NCBI GenBank assembly: GCA_934045075.1
Contig: OW203727.1
Span: 19,914,311-19,978,310 of the forward strand
Source: Yponomeuta sedellus
Taxonomy: Eukaryota > Arthropoda > Insecta > Lepidoptera > Yponomeutidae
Length of the DNA: 64,000 bases
Reading direction: 5' to 3'
Every line of letters begins with the position of its first letter. Position 1 is the first letter of the stretch. The notes beneath the pieces are model-generated. The model made no database searches and was not told where the DNA came from. It saw nothing but the letters and a program-made list of their open reading frames with translations. A program made the position numbers and the translations under genes. This document shows, in pieces, positions 11,088 through 21,073 of the stretch.

Positions 11088-11108
11088 TGACTGCTCGGAG
11101 CATTTCCC
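11067..11108 (-). other. Probable -1 frameshift signal between gag and pol
   Basis: On the minus strand the heptamer GGGAAAT occupies 11108-11102 and is phased G-GGA-AAT in the gag frame (X-XXY-YYZ). Slippage by -1 enters the open pol frame. A 7-nt spacer follows, then GCAGTC (11094-11089), which pairs with GACTGC (11072-11067); the stem encloses a small GGC/GCC helix. Heptamer, spacing and stem all fit known retroviral signals. Reinitiation at the overlapping TGATG is the alternative. Confidence 0.7.
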
Positions 11109-12007
11109 GGTTTGTAGTCACAGGGCTTGATACACCGACGCGCCTTGGATCCGTATTTTGAGTGGTACCAGCAGATCGGGTACCTCTGGTAATTGGACGT
11201 GGAACGTCGTGACGTGGAACGGCTGCGCTGGTCTCCACCTCGCCGCTCAGTGCTGCGGGAGCGGTGCTGTGACTGCGTAGTAAGGGCGCTCACTTGTCGC
11301 GTCAACTCAGCTACTTGCCGCGTTAATTCCTCAATAGGTGATCCTGCTGTTGACGATGATGATGTGGTTGCTGCCACCTGCTGCGCTGGTGCTGCGATGT
11401 CATAGACGCGGTCGGCGAGCTCGGCGAGTGCGTCAATACCTAACGTCGGCTGCGACGCGACGATTGGCTGCAGCGAGGTAGGTAACCGGCTGGTCCAGAT
11501 GGTCCGCACGAAGTCCGAAGGAATGTCGGGTCCGGCCAGGTGCTGCAGGTGGCGTAGGAACTGCGACGGCTTGCGGGTCCCGAGCTGCTCGTGGGTCAGC
11601 AGCTGCTTCACCTTGTTCTCCTTAGACACTGAAAGCCGCTTGATGAGCTCGGCCTTCAGCTTGGAGTAGTCGGGAGGGCCAGTAAGCACATCCTCAATCT
11701 CTGCAGCATACTGGCGGTCGAGAGTGGCCAGTATGTGGTAGAATTTTGTAGCATCGTCTGTTACCTTCATAATTGTGAACTGCCCCTCCACCTGCGCAAA
11801 CCATATCGCTGGCTTTTCGGGCCAGAATGGCGGAATCTTTAGGTGGAGTGGAGTAGGAGACGCCGTCAGTGTGGAACAGGCAATCTTAGTCTTTTCGTCT
11901 GGGGGCGACGCCATCTTGATAGTATGCCGCTTGCCGCCGCGAGGTAAGACATTCACATTCCTTTGTGAATCTTCCGAGTCAGGTCCGCTTGAATCGTCTG
12001 AGCTCAT
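11084..12007 (-). CDS. gag: gag of the CsRn1-type element
   Basis: About 307 codons from ATG 12007-12005 to TGA 11086-11084. A slightly longer frame would start at a GTG inside the primer site and is unlikely. The protein has an Ala/Glu-rich middle, an Arg-rich stretch with Ser (HRSRSTERR) and ends with CWYHSKYGSKARRCIKPC. This Cys-His arrangement is typical of Gag in CsRn1/Boudicca-like elements instead of the CCHC knuckle. It should coat and package the element RNA. The frame is intact. Confidence 0.85.
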   Translation of the reverse strand: MSSDDSSGPDSEDSQRNVNVLPRGGKRHTIKMASPPDEKTKIACSTLTASPTPLHLKIPPFWPEKPAIWFAQVEGQFTIMKVTDDATKFYHILATLDRQYAAEIEDVLTGPPDYSKLKAELIKRLSVSKENKVKQLLTHEQLGTRKPSQFLRHLQHLAGPDIPSDFVRTIWTSRLPTSLQPIVASQPTLGIDALAELADRVYDIAAPAQQVAATTSSSSTAGSPIEELTRQVAELTRQVSALTTQSQHRSRSTERRGGDQRSRSTSRRSTSNYQRYPICWYHSKYGSKARRCIKPCDYKPGNAPSSQ

Positions 12008-12020
12008 CGTGTTCTTGAGA

Positions 12021-12030
12021 GGGGTCACCA
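12021..12030 (-). other. Primer binding site, tRNA-Trp-like
   Basis: Minus-strand TGGTGACCCC, one base from the 5' LTR, is complementary to GGGGTCACCA, the 3' end of insect tRNA-Trp as I recall it. tRNA-Trp priming is known in CsRn1/Kabuki elements. Confidence 0.75.
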
Positions 12031-12031
12031 G

Positions 12032-12594
12032 TATAGGTAGCTATGTAGGTGGCTGAGTGTTGAGGTTAGCAAATAACACGATAAATCACTGTTTACTTTA
12101 AACTGTTTATTTGGCCACATAGACCTATCCTTTATATACAGAACGATGCGGATAGCGTAGACACAGATGGTAATAATCACAAGAAAGGAAGTAAGGTTCA
12201 AAGAGAAAGCAGTACAAGCAAAATAAATAGATCGCAAGCGGTAGCGAGTGGAGCGCAAGCGTAAAACCGACACAGGCTTCGCGTCTGAGGTTAGATTCCG
12301 ACTGGCGGGCGGCGCGCGCGCAGCGAGGCTGGGCGGCTGCTCATAGTGACGTCAACGACGAACAATAGGACCAGCCATACAGATGATCGCGCGCGGGTTC
12401 GCTTGCTAAATTAATAATATTTAGTTTTGTATGATGAAAGTACAAAAGAGTGATGTATGAGAGTAATGAATGTATTAGTGTGAGTAAATAGAATACGTAA
12501 ATAAGTAAGAAAATAATTATAATAAATGTTATGTACAGCATAAATAAATTACAACAATAAACTAAATATAAGGTTAAATATAACGAGTCACCTA
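12032..12594 (-). repeat. 5' LTR of the CsRn1-type element
   Basis: Reads as identical to 7377-7939. It contains a GC-rich block (about 12300-12345) within otherwise AT-rich sequence. The promoter should lie here but no motif was pinned down. Confidence 0.9.
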
Positions 12595-12663
12595 TACATT
12601 TGTGAATTTGTGTATTTTTAGAAATCGGGCGTAGAAATAATAAAAATTAATGTACTTATAGTT

Positions 12664-13100
12664 AGAATATTTTCGGGGCTTAATCGCGTAGTAATTTATT
12701 GCTATTTTGCCACTGGATAGAATTGCACAAACCATCGGTGCTTTCCAACGATCGCCATTAATAAAACCGAATTGTGCGTGAAGCGGTTGAAATTAAGAAA
12801 CACAAAATTTTTAATCGGGAATGTGGTTTCAAACTGTCGCAAACGTGGGATCCGGTCATCAAGATGTGTTCGAGTGGAAAAAAGTCGCATGGTTTATCGT
12901 CCGACATTGTCAGTGTAGTGTGTCGCAACCCTAATAGTGCTTTGTGATAGCTGATTGAGGGTAGTCTGAAACATCATCAGCCGAAGATGCGAACGGGTGC
13001 CAGCCATCAGTCTTCTCGTGACCACGATGACTGTAACGTCGTCGAAACGTCGAGGTAAAATAGCAATAAATTACTACGCTATTAAGCCCCGAAAATATTC
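12664..13100 (+). mobile_element. Penelope-like element remnant (type A)
   Basis: Inverted terminal segments of about 47 nt (12664-12711 and 13054-13100; GAATATTTTCGGGGC and its complement) bracket the remnant. Between them, around 12770-12860, the plus strand encodes REAVEIKKHKIFNRE followed by WDPVIK. This is the C-terminal region that follows the GIY-YIG nuclease in PLEs. Everything upstream (RT) is missing. A minus-strand relative is at 50757-51113. Confidence 0.7.
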
Positions 13101-13600
13101 TTACTATGTGTACAAGTCGCGAAAGATTAAAATATGCTAATGAATGTACTTTTCAGAAATTTATTTCAATGTTAAATTTCTGAGCCACCTTCGGGTTGAA
13201 GCAGTAGTGGAGAAGAAGGTAGCCAAGAAACTCCAAACTAACCATCTTATCTCAAATAGTCTTAAAAGAATTTATGGCTACACTTTACCAGAAAGCGGCT
13301 TTTTCCGTACGCGCAGCGTGCGGAAAAAGCCACTTTATTGCCAAGTGTGGCATAAAAGAATTTACAAAGCACATAGCAATCTAGTTACTAGGAACACAAG
13401 CGAAGACATCACAACTTGAACGTAACGCCTTTTAATGTATGAAGCTTTTTTCAATATCGAGTAGTCTCGTAAAGTCATGTTGCCATGCTTATGGAGGAAC
13501 ACAAATCAAAAGTAACGGAAACATAACCTCACCAGACTGGCGACAAACCACGACGAACCTTTCTATGAACCTACTCGAAGCAAAGACAGACAGCAAAAAA
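13101..13600. other. No gene; 3-nt-loop hairpin at 13297-13331
   Basis: Sixteen-nt arms 13297-13312 and 13316-13331 (GGCTTTTTCCG and complement, one mismatch) flank a 3-nt loop. The remainder is unrecognised. Confidence 0.5.
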
Positions 13601-13960
13601 GAGGGGAGGGCTTTTTTTTAGTCCTATAAAGGGCACCCTCCGGAGGATACGGGGGAGGTAGGTGGTGAATGCTGCGGAGGACCCGGCCGTGCTGCCAATG
13701 TGGGACTCAGAAGAAGTGCTCCTACCCACTAAATACCACCTTGGGACTGGTTTTGGTCCTAAGGACCCCTAAACCCACATCGGGAGCGACCCCCCTCGAG
13801 GCCGTGGAGGGCGCACAGCGGAGCTCCCTAGCAAAGCGTCCGCTTAGAAGAGTTATGTTACAAAACTGCTATTAAGGAGCAGTGTCCCCGCTAAGGGGGA
13901 CACTGGCAGAGGAGGGAGGGGAGCACGTACGGCGCACGCTTTATATAGGAACGGTGAGAA
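13601..13960. other. GC-rich stretch of unknown nature
   Basis: Clearly more GC-rich than its surroundings (GGAGGACCCGGCCGTGC, CCCCCCTCGAGGCCG). It has a 10-bp hairpin CAGTGTCCCC/GGGGACACTG at 13880-13905. A frame of 68 codons at 13669-13875 has no recognisable motif. It could be the 5' end of an R1-clade LINE, but I cannot support that. Confidence 0.35.
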
Positions 13961-14023
13961 GGTTGCCAGTCTTTACGACTAAAATATTTCTAACAATATA
14001 GTTAAATGGTAGGATTACCACTT

Positions 14024-14180
14024 AATTAAAACTGTTTTTATACGGATTTATGCTTCTTTATTACATTTTTACAATTTTCCAACGTTTCGGCCCTTTTTCA
14101 GGTGCCGTGGTCCCGGATGACTGAGGTGACAGGTGTCTTTTAGAAATCATTAACGGTTAGTTTACTACCCTCGGCAAAAA
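14024..14180 (-). repeat. Inverted pseudo-LTR, 5' side
   Basis: Reverse complement of 16090-16250: AATTAAAACTG at the outside, CCAACGTTTCGG in the middle, ACTACCCTCGGCAAAAATTA at the inside. Scattered mismatches show the two arms have diverged. Confidence 0.85.
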
Positions 14181-14194
14181 TTACAAATGCCACC

Positions 14195-15607
14195 GTGGTT
14201 ACATCAGATTACAACGCCAAAATTCAATCATTACTATCGGACGAAAGCACATACCAAAAGGTCAAACGAGATCCTACGACCCGTTTTCTTAAGAAAACCA
14301 AAGAACTTATTGAAAAACACTCCGAATGGCTTAGTCTGGACGTTACCAACCTTCTACCAGGGACAACAAAACCTCCTAAACTGTATGGACTACCGAAAAT
14401 TCACAAGACGGGGGCTCCACTGCGTCCTATTGTCAGCCAAATTGGTGCTCCTACCTACAAACTAGCCCAACACCTGACGCAAGTCCTGTCACCGCTGAGG
14501 GGGAACACTGAAGCCCACGTCAAGGATTCCTACTACTTCACTAGTCAAATTGATGACCTACATTTGACTAGTGAAGAAACAATGGTGAGTTCCGATGTTA
14601 AATCCTTGTTTACTTGTCTTCCAATACAGGATTGCATTGAGATTGTTAAGAGAAGGCTCCATGAACATGATTTGCCTGTGGAATATGCAGAGCTGTTAGA
14701 TCACTGCCTAACAACTGGCTACTTGGTATGGAATGGTGAGTTTTACATGCAGGTAGACGGGGTTGCCATGGGTTCCCCTGTTTCTCCAGTTGTAGCCGAT
14801 ATTTTCATGGAAGACTTCGAGGAGCGAGCCCTGCGAACTGCTCCCGTCCCACCAAGGTTCTATAAGCGATATGTCGATGACACTTTTGCTATATTACCTA
14901 CTAGTGGAATAAAGGCTTTCTTAGACCACCTTAACTCTATAAACAACAAGATCCAGTTTACAATGGAGTTAGAAGCAGATTGTTCTTTAGCTTTCTTAGA
15001 TGTTTTAGTCATCAGGAATCCAAATGGAACCTTAGGACATACAGTTTATAGGAAAAAGACCCACACTGATAGGTACCTAAACGGTGAGTCTCACCATCAC
15101 CCGTGTCAGTTGTCTACCGTTGGGAAATCTCTGTTACAGAGGGCACACCGAATCTGCGACAAGGACCATCTACCTGCGGAACTCCAGCATGTCAAACGAG
15201 TACTTCGTGCAAACAAGCTGCAAGTTCCGCGTGTCCGTCGCGGAGGACGTGTCAAACCGGACACAGTCGAGCGAGTTCCAGCCTACCTGCCTTTCGTGAG
15301 AGGAGTGACTGACAAAATTGGGAGTATTTTGAAACGCGCCTCAATCAGAACCATCTATCAGCCGCCAAGAAAGATACACCAATTCATGCGAAGTGTCAAG
15401 CACAGGATTCCCTTACAAGAGGCAGGAGTATACAAGCTTGACTGTGAATGTGGTTCCTCGTACATTGGTCAAACGAAGCGTACCATAGCTGGGCGCGTGA
15501 AGGAACATATCGCTGATGTGAAACATAAGCATGCATGTATGATGTATGATGCATGTGAGTTAGTATTTAAGATAAAGCTGTATTTGTACTTAAACTATTT
15601 TATGTAA
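14195..15607 (+). pseudogene. PLE reverse transcriptase plus GIY-YIG endonuclease
   Basis: RT motifs in order: KLYGLPKIHKTGAPLRPIV, VSSDVKSLFTCLP (catalytic D), GVAMGSPVSPVVADIFME and RYVDDTFAIL (YVDD active site). A C-terminal GIY-YIG domain follows: GVYKLDCECGSSYIGQTKRT, then GRVKEH. The frame opens at a GTG just after the inverted arm, so the RT N-terminus is truncated. It leaves the PLE at 15530, where an insertion supplies an unrelated ending and stop. PLEs copy RNA into DNA at a break made by their nuclease; this copy cannot make a complete protein. Confidence 0.9.
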
Positions 15608-15675
15608 TTATTTTTTATGTGATGCTTTATGTGTGTGTGTCTTTAAGCAAAAATAAATAAATGATTTATCTATCT
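15530..15675 (+). mobile_element. 146-bp insertion inside the PLE nuclease
   Basis: Bounded by ATAAG at 15525-15529 and 15676-15680. It is AT-rich, with a GTGTGTGTCT run, and ends in AAATAAATAAATG plus ATCT repeats. It resembles the last part of a LINE or SINE. The PLE coding sequence resumes in frame after it. Confidence 0.65.
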
Positions 15676-15680
15676 ATAAG

Positions 15681-15900
15681 CGCTCTGGTAGATCTGCAGT
15701 CAGCGAGCATACGCTTAGCGGTACCAACCACTTTATACATTTCGATAAAGTTAAAGTTCTGGCCCGAGAAGACCGTTTCTTCCCTAGAATGATACGTGAG
15801 GCAATAGAGATCCGCCGGCATCCAAATTTTAATAGAGATCGTGGTTGGAACATACCGGTAGCATGGGAACCAGTGCTTAAGTGCATGAGACCCCTTTCTA
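15681..15900 (+). pseudogene. C-terminal tail of the PLE endonuclease
   Basis: Plus strand reads ...EHTLSGTNHFIHFDKVKVLA, then REAIEIRRHPNFNRD, then WEPVLKCM. It continues the GIY-YIG protein broken at 15530. The conserved H, E and N residues of the C-terminal part are present. Confidence 0.8.
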
Positions 15901-16287
15901 GAAGTGTGACTGTAGAATAAATAATAAAAATAAATTTAATTTCAATTAATAATCGGTATCTTTAAGTTCATATAAAGTAATTAGTTTATAAATTTAATTT
16001 TAACTTCAATTACTAATAATCAATATTGTTGACTTTATATAAAAAATAATTGGTTTGTCTATTTTGAAACGTAACTTCATAATTATCTTTTATAATTTTT
16101 GCCGAGGGTAGTAAACTAACCGTTAATGATTTCTAAAAGACACCTTTCAACTCAGTCATCCGGGACCACGGCACCTGAAAAAGTGCCGAAACGTTGGAAA
16201 ATTGTAAAAATGTAATAAACGAGCATAAATCCGTATAAAAACAGTTTTAATTATGTCTACTGCTCGTGTTAACCTTAGAAAATACTA
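15901..16287 (+). repeat. PLE 3' non-coding region and pseudo-LTR
   Basis: AT-rich 3' region, then GCCGAGGGTAGTAAACTAAC through CCGAAACGTTGG, ending about 30 nt past the inverted-arm homology. A related solo copy lies at 48270-48605. Confidence 0.8.
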
Positions 16288-16483
16288 TAGGATTACCACT
16301 TGCTCGCGTAGGAGAGATAACATCGTAAGAAAAGCTGAAGTGTTCCTATATCTCAGCGCTTGGAATTGTCAATCCACGGTGGGCGTGCGTGGTATTAAAC
16401 CCAAAGTATCTTTTTCAGAAAAGGTGGTATTGTATTTAGGCTACACTGTTACTGCTTTTTGTAGGCTATGCACAATTAATTAA

Positions 16484-16828
16484 ATCTTCTTCTTCTTCTT
16501 CAGGCTATATTATGTAGTCCACTGCTGGACATAGCCCTCCCCTAATAAGCGCCATAGCGCCCTGTCATCAGCTTGCCGCATCCAGCATCTGCCGGCAGTT
16601 TTTCGCAGATCGTCATCCCACCTGGTCGGAAGGCGTTTGCCGAGTGGCGGTTTCCACTCAAGAACACGTTTACTCCAACGGTTGTCGGTTCTTCGCGAGA
16701 TATGGCCAGCCCACTGCCACTTCAGCTTGCTGATTCTCTGAGCTATGTCGATAACTTTGGTTCTCTGTCGGATGCATTCGTTACGAATCCCATCCTTCAG
16801 AGTAACTCCGAGCATATCTCTTTCCATA
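16484..16828 (-). pseudogene. RTE LINE ORF2 C-terminus and 3' end
   Basis: The minus-strand frame of about 105 codons carries LKWQWAGHISRRTDNRWSKR, then LPTRWDDDLRKTAG, and ends GEGYVQQWTT just before the CAGCAGTGG tail and a GAA repeat. This is the C-terminal signature of lepidopteran RTE endonuclease-reverse transcriptases. No RT or nuclease domain remains. Related fragments lie at 41335-41575 and 49861-50280. Confidence 0.85.
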
Positions 16829-17234
16829 ATTATTAATTAAATACTTAGTATTAATTGAATAATTAAGTACTTAGGACCAGGAAATAACTCGACCAATTTT
16901 TTAATGTGATGTTATTTACCGATGTTTTGCTTATATTCAGAGAGCTATTTTCTGGTATACAGTAAAGATAATTACAATACCATTTTATGGCAACATTTAG
17001 CTACTCTAAACTTAATCCGGTTGTAAGTAATTTCTATTTCGCCATATTTGGTCGAGTCGGACCACACGTGGCCAGAAAGGAACCATGACCGCCTGGAACG
17101 TATATCGTAACATCCTCCCTGTATAATATTAACAACTTCTACGCTAAAATGTATCTGGTCCTAGACGAGTAAGACAAAGATAAAATTAAAAGACACGATA
17201 AATTAAAAACACAATGTATTTAATTTTCGAAAAT
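16829..17234. other. No recognised feature
   Basis: Non-coding AT-rich sequence. Confidence 0.5.
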
Positions 17235-17660
17235 TCCCGTTGATTGAAACAATGTAACATAACATTTACATATGGGCGCATACATTGCTTCTGGCCCCAC
17301 ACTAGGATACCCTGTGTCGTGGGTACCAGAAACAGCGACTTCACAAACATGTAAACATCCAGGTTTTTTTTTTGATAATTTTTAATGTAATGATAATACC
17401 TTCCACACGAAACAATCACTTGTCCTGGTCCCAAACGAGGACACCCTGTGCTATGGTAACCAGGCAAGGACACGACAGACATGGAAATACACCCAGACTT
17501 AGGCCACAAAGTCTTGCCACCCCCATTTGGAATCGAATCCACGACTAATTAACTACTTAATGGCTATACCAGACTGCGGCCATAGACAAATGTACAGCGG
17601 CCTCCAGTAGGAATTGAAGACCTCCGGCTTGGTAATCAGACGTGATACCGCTGGGTCAAT
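17235..17660 (-). mobile_element. SINE B fragment and tRNA-like SINE pieces
   Basis: 17235-17365 is the 3' body of SINE B without its tRNA head. 17380-17545 has a comparable arrangement (GGACACCCTGTGC, TTGGAATCGAATCC) and 17575-17660 another tRNA-like remnant. These may be a related, more diverged SINE family. Confidence 0.5.
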
Positions 17661-17929
17661 GACGCAATCTATTATTGAACCTATTAAGTAAATTGAATTA
17701 TGGCGCTCATGCTTTGATATGTCCCAAAAGTCATTGAAAACGTGAAAACTACGACCGTTTTAGCGATAACTACTCCAGTCCAATTCCCCGTTTGTCACGA
17801 TTTTATTTAGTTCCTTTTACTATTTTATTCAGTTCACATATTATTTCGTTTTTAAAACACGTTCACGTACGTTCATTTGTGATGTAAATATTATTATGTA
17901 GCTTTTTATTTTAAGCGCTCACTGGCTAA

Positions 17930-18305
17930 AAAGCGGTGGTAGCTCAGTGGGTAGAACCATGGACTGGCAAGCTAGAGCCCCAGGTTCGATCCCGAGTGCG
18001 GGCATGTACCAATGACTTTGTTTAATTTCAAAGTTACGTACATTTGCGAATTTGTAGTCGCAATACCACACGCTAACGGTGAAGGAAAACATCGTGAGGA
18101 AACCCGCGGCTTGGTTGGCTCCGGACGTATTGACTAGTCTTTCCTGTGGGCTAGGCCGACTAAGCTGTCAGGGTGGTATAGGTGCTGGGCAAGCCTACAC
18201 CATCTATAAAACCATGTCCCAGGCACTACAGCGTCGGAGTGGTCCCTTCACCCATCTAGTGTGAGTGAAGATACCACTGGACGCTGTATAAATCATCTCA
18301 TTGAG
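17930..18305 (+). mobile_element. tRNA-headed SINE C, longest copy
   Basis: Starts GCGGTGGTAGCTCAGTGG (A-box-like) and has a B-box-like CAGGTTCGATCCC. The body follows (CGCAATACCACACGC, ACATCGTGAGGAAACC) and an unrelated 3' half (CACTACAGCGTCGGAG, ending near CAATATTTTTTTTTT). It is the reference for the split copy at 4301-4895 and for 52740-53095. Confidence 0.75.
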
Positions 18306-18582
18306 TAGATGCAAAAAGGCCAATATTTTTTTTTTTCACTGACCGAGCGTTGTCTGAAATTATTGCGGAAAATTAAATTTTTTCATAGCCTTTCTTTGAT
18401 CAGCTAATCATCGTAGCATCGTTTGACAGATTAGATAAATTTTTTCATAGCTTTAGTATAGCTGAAAAAAAAAAGAAAAAAAAAGTACCGCAACAGGTGC
18501 TATTGTTAACTTTGTATTTGTATTCTGTCATTGTACTGTGTTTTAAGTGAATAAATTATTTCAATTCAATTTAATTGCTATT

Positions 18583-18769
18583 TTTAAAAAACCTATTTAG
18601 AGGCTAAAAATTCCACCCATGCCGGGACTCGAACCCGCGACCTCTAGCTATCCGTGCCAGCGCTCTTCCAACCGAGCTAATAGGTGAGTCCCGGCATGGG
18701 TAGAATTTTTAGCCTCTAAGTAGGTTTGCCCTTAGGACGGGTTACTGCATTAAAAAGAATATAATTAGG
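18583..18769 (+). mobile_element. Palindromic SINE A with 11-bp TSD
   Basis: TAATTGCTATT at 18572-18582 and 18770-18780 brackets the copy. It begins antisense (AAACCTATTTAGAGGC through the tRNA-like head) and switches to sense near 18687 (CCCGGCATGGGTAG, then CTCTAAGTAGG). The target duplication shows it arrived as a unit. Confidence 0.85.
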
Positions 18770-18839
18770 TAATTGCTATTGTTTCTTACGGAATCGTGAA
18801 TGTTTATTTATTTTATTTAGTAGACACGTTATATCTTTT

Positions 18840-19685
18840 TTTATGTAGCCTATAAAGGTCCCACTGCACCCTGCAAAGAGAGAGAGAGAGAGAGAGATAG
18901 TATGAGCATAATTACCTCGTGTGCCCACGGCGGATTGGCAATAATAAGCGCCGGGGTATTTGAATATCTCATGGGTGTCTGACTCTTCATCTGGTTTTGC
19001 CCCCAAAGGGGAAAAAGTCGCTGAAACTTAAAAAATGTCCTCCGCGTACTTGTTGCGGACTCAACGCCTACGGTGAGTGGTCATTTTGTTACCCGGAAAT
19101 TGAGTAAAACGTGCGCTATAGAAGCAAATATTCTGAGATTACATTGTGTTGTAATTTACACGCAGTTGAAAAAGAAAAGGTGTTTTAAAAGAAAACGAAG
19201 AATTTTCGTCCAGTCCGGTCTCTTGATGTCCTCGGTAACTTAAGGGACTTTTTGTACGGGGTACTTTCAGCCCTTCGTGTGCATTATTCGATACAATTTA
19301 TAAGAGATCTATATCGACGACGGACAAAAAAGTACTCGGGGGATAGTCCCTCGTCTGCGCAGGCCTTAAGCGAGTGGTATTGAAATGAAATGAAATGAAT
19401 ATACTTTATTGCACACCAGGAATTATTATTGCTACTATAATTTCACAAATATACATAGCTTAGAAAAGAAAGTATTAGTACATGCCTGCACTGAGAATCG
19501 AACCTGAGTCTCTTGCTTCCGAGCCCATTGTTCTTTCCACTGGGCTACCGCCGCTTGTGAAATCTTAGTATTGATATAATTTTGGTTTTTTTATGTAGCC
19601 TATTAACGTGCCACTGCAGGGCACAGGCCTTCTCTCTGAGTAAGAGAGTATGGGCTAAATTACCATGCGTGTATTTGAACAATTT
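18840..19685. repeat. SINE C-like tails and a LINE-like end
   Basis: 18840-19015 and 19590-19680 carry the TTTTTATGTAGCCTAT, CAGGCCTTCTCTCT and GAGAGAG block seen at the 3' end of SINE C variants. 19380-19560 begins with TGAAATGAAATG and ATACTTTATTGCACACC (a minus-strand LINE end) and continues as a minus-strand SINE C head. 19016-19379 is otherwise featureless. Confidence 0.5.
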
Positions 19686-19692
19686 TAGTATA

Positions 19693-19981
19693 AAACACAT
19701 ATTTAGAGGCTAAAAATACCACCATATACAGTGATAGAAATTACTTCAGCCAGATGTTGCTGCCTGTACGTAATACAGAGAGTATTGTAAAGAGGTTCGA
19801 AATTTCCACTGATGCCGGCTCTCCCAACTGAGCTTATGGGCGCATTAGCTCAGTTGAGAGAGCGCTGGCACGGTTAGCCAAAGGTCGCGGGTTCGAGTCC
19901 CGGCATGAGTGGAATTTTTAGACTCTAAATAGGTTTTTTAAAACTGTCCTTAGCACCGGTTAGTGCATTAAAAATGAATAT
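19693..19981 (+). mobile_element. SINE A with inverted 5' end, 12-bp TSD
   Basis: AATTTTAGTATA at 19681-19692 and 19982-19993 flanks it. About 25 nt of inverted 3' sequence (ATTTAGAGGCTAAAAATACC) is followed by the sense body, head (TTAGCTCAGTTGAGAGAGCG) and tail. A second small inversion at about 19821-19862 duplicates the A-box region head to head. Confidence 0.85.
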
Positions 19982-20241
19982 AATTTTAGTATATTCTAGT
20001 TATAAGGTAGATTAACACCCAAAGTAAACATGTACGTTAAAATACACAGACTAATTAAAAAAGGAAGTTCTCACATTAAGGGACAATGAAACAGGGATTA
20101 AATAAAACTACGAAGCACCTGAACCCAACCTTGACCTTCAAAACAGCTCTTTTAACATTTATAACATTTTTGAACTTGTGCTTTCGAACGCACTAGGTTA
20201 GCTTATACCCGTATCAAAATATGTACCTAGAGTGTATTCGA

Positions 20242-20783
20242 TATCAACCCTTGTATGTCCCCACTGCTGGGGCACGGGTCTCTTCCTGCATCGCAGGAAG
20301 GTTATGCCCTACTCCACCAAGGGGGCCAAGACGCGTTGGTGGAGGATTGTAAGACAGTGGCGGGCCTTACTTATTACTAGTGCGTATTACGAGTACATAA
20401 TAATGTATTTTAATTAGGTGCATAGTAGGATAAGTGGCTATTTGTTACTGTCTTAACTAACTGTAAGGATAATGAAGTACCTAAGTCAATAACGTCCTTT
20501 ATCATGATATCGTTATCAACCCTTGTATGTCCCCACTGCAGTGGCACGGGTCGCTCTTCCTGCATCGCAGGAAGGTTATGCCCTACTCGACCAGGGGGGC
20601 CAAGTCCGGGTTGGTGGATGATTGTAAGACAGCGACGGGCGTTACGTATTACTAGTGCGTACTACGAGTATATTATTATGTATTATAATTAAGTGCATAG
20701 TAGGATAAGTGCCCAATTCTTACTGTCTTAACTAACTGCAAGGATAATGAAGTACCTAAGTCAATAACGTCCTTTATCATAAT
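20242..20783 (+). repeat. Tandem duplication with a truncated 5S-like SINE
   Basis: Two units of about 272 bp (20242-20513 and 20514-20783) each hold the minus-strand 3' end of a 5S-like SINE (TATCAACCCTTGTATGTCCC), followed by the same unique flank (TATTACTAGTGCGTA ... TAACGTCCTTTATCAT). The units differ at several positions. Confidence 0.8.
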
Positions 20784-21073
20784 ATACTACAGCCAAAGTT
20801 CGGTGCGTTGATACGAGTCGAAAATTACATTACAACGCAAAACACGTTCTTTGTCATATCCCTTTAAACGTGTTATGTGAAGTTCGATCAAGAAGAAAAT
20901 TGAACGTCTATTGAACACCCCAAGGGTTCGGAGGGGAATCTTACGATAATTTTCTGGATCCCGTCGTCCTCGGCGGGAATAAATCATTTAAGTATAATAA
21001 TATTCATAGATACCATCTTGGGTACCTTTCCCTCTTTTTGGAGTTTCGTTCAATGGGGTAGTTGCGTCAGATA

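Larger units (their letters stand above)
7377..12594 (-). mobile_element. Ty3/Gypsy LTR retrotransposon, CsRn1/Kabuki type
   Basis: A complete 5.2-kb element: LTR, primer site, gag, protease-RT-RNase H-integrase, polypurine tract, LTR, read on the minus strand. The LTRs appear identical over 563 bp, implying very recent insertion. TACATTT abuts both outer ends (7370-7376 and 12595-12601). A 5-bp duplication (minus strand AAATG) fits equally well if the LTR is taken two bases longer with a TG start. Assignment rests on the gag CWYH...C..PC motif, the tRNA-Trp primer site and the pol domain order. Despite its youth, pol carries one frameshift and one stop. Confidence 0.9.
14024..16287 (+). mobile_element. 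Penelope-like element (type B) with 14-bp TSD
   Basis: Flanked by the direct repeat TAGGATTACCACTT at 14010-14023 and 16288-16301. It contains an RT and GIY-YIG ORF, a nested 146-bp insertion, and an inverted copy of the element's own 3' terminal region at its 5' end (14024-14180 against 16090-16250). Inverted or direct pseudo-LTRs are a known hallmark of PLEs. The N-terminal part of the RT polyprotein is lost at the inverted junction. Confidence 0.88.

Noticed and set aside
12025..12273. 82-codon frame in the LTR
   Set aside because: Present in both LTRs and without similarity to any retroelement protein; incidental.
13669..13875. 68-codon frame as an R1/R2 LINE gag
   Set aside because: GC-rich composition is suggestive, but no zinc knuckles or other motifs are visible.
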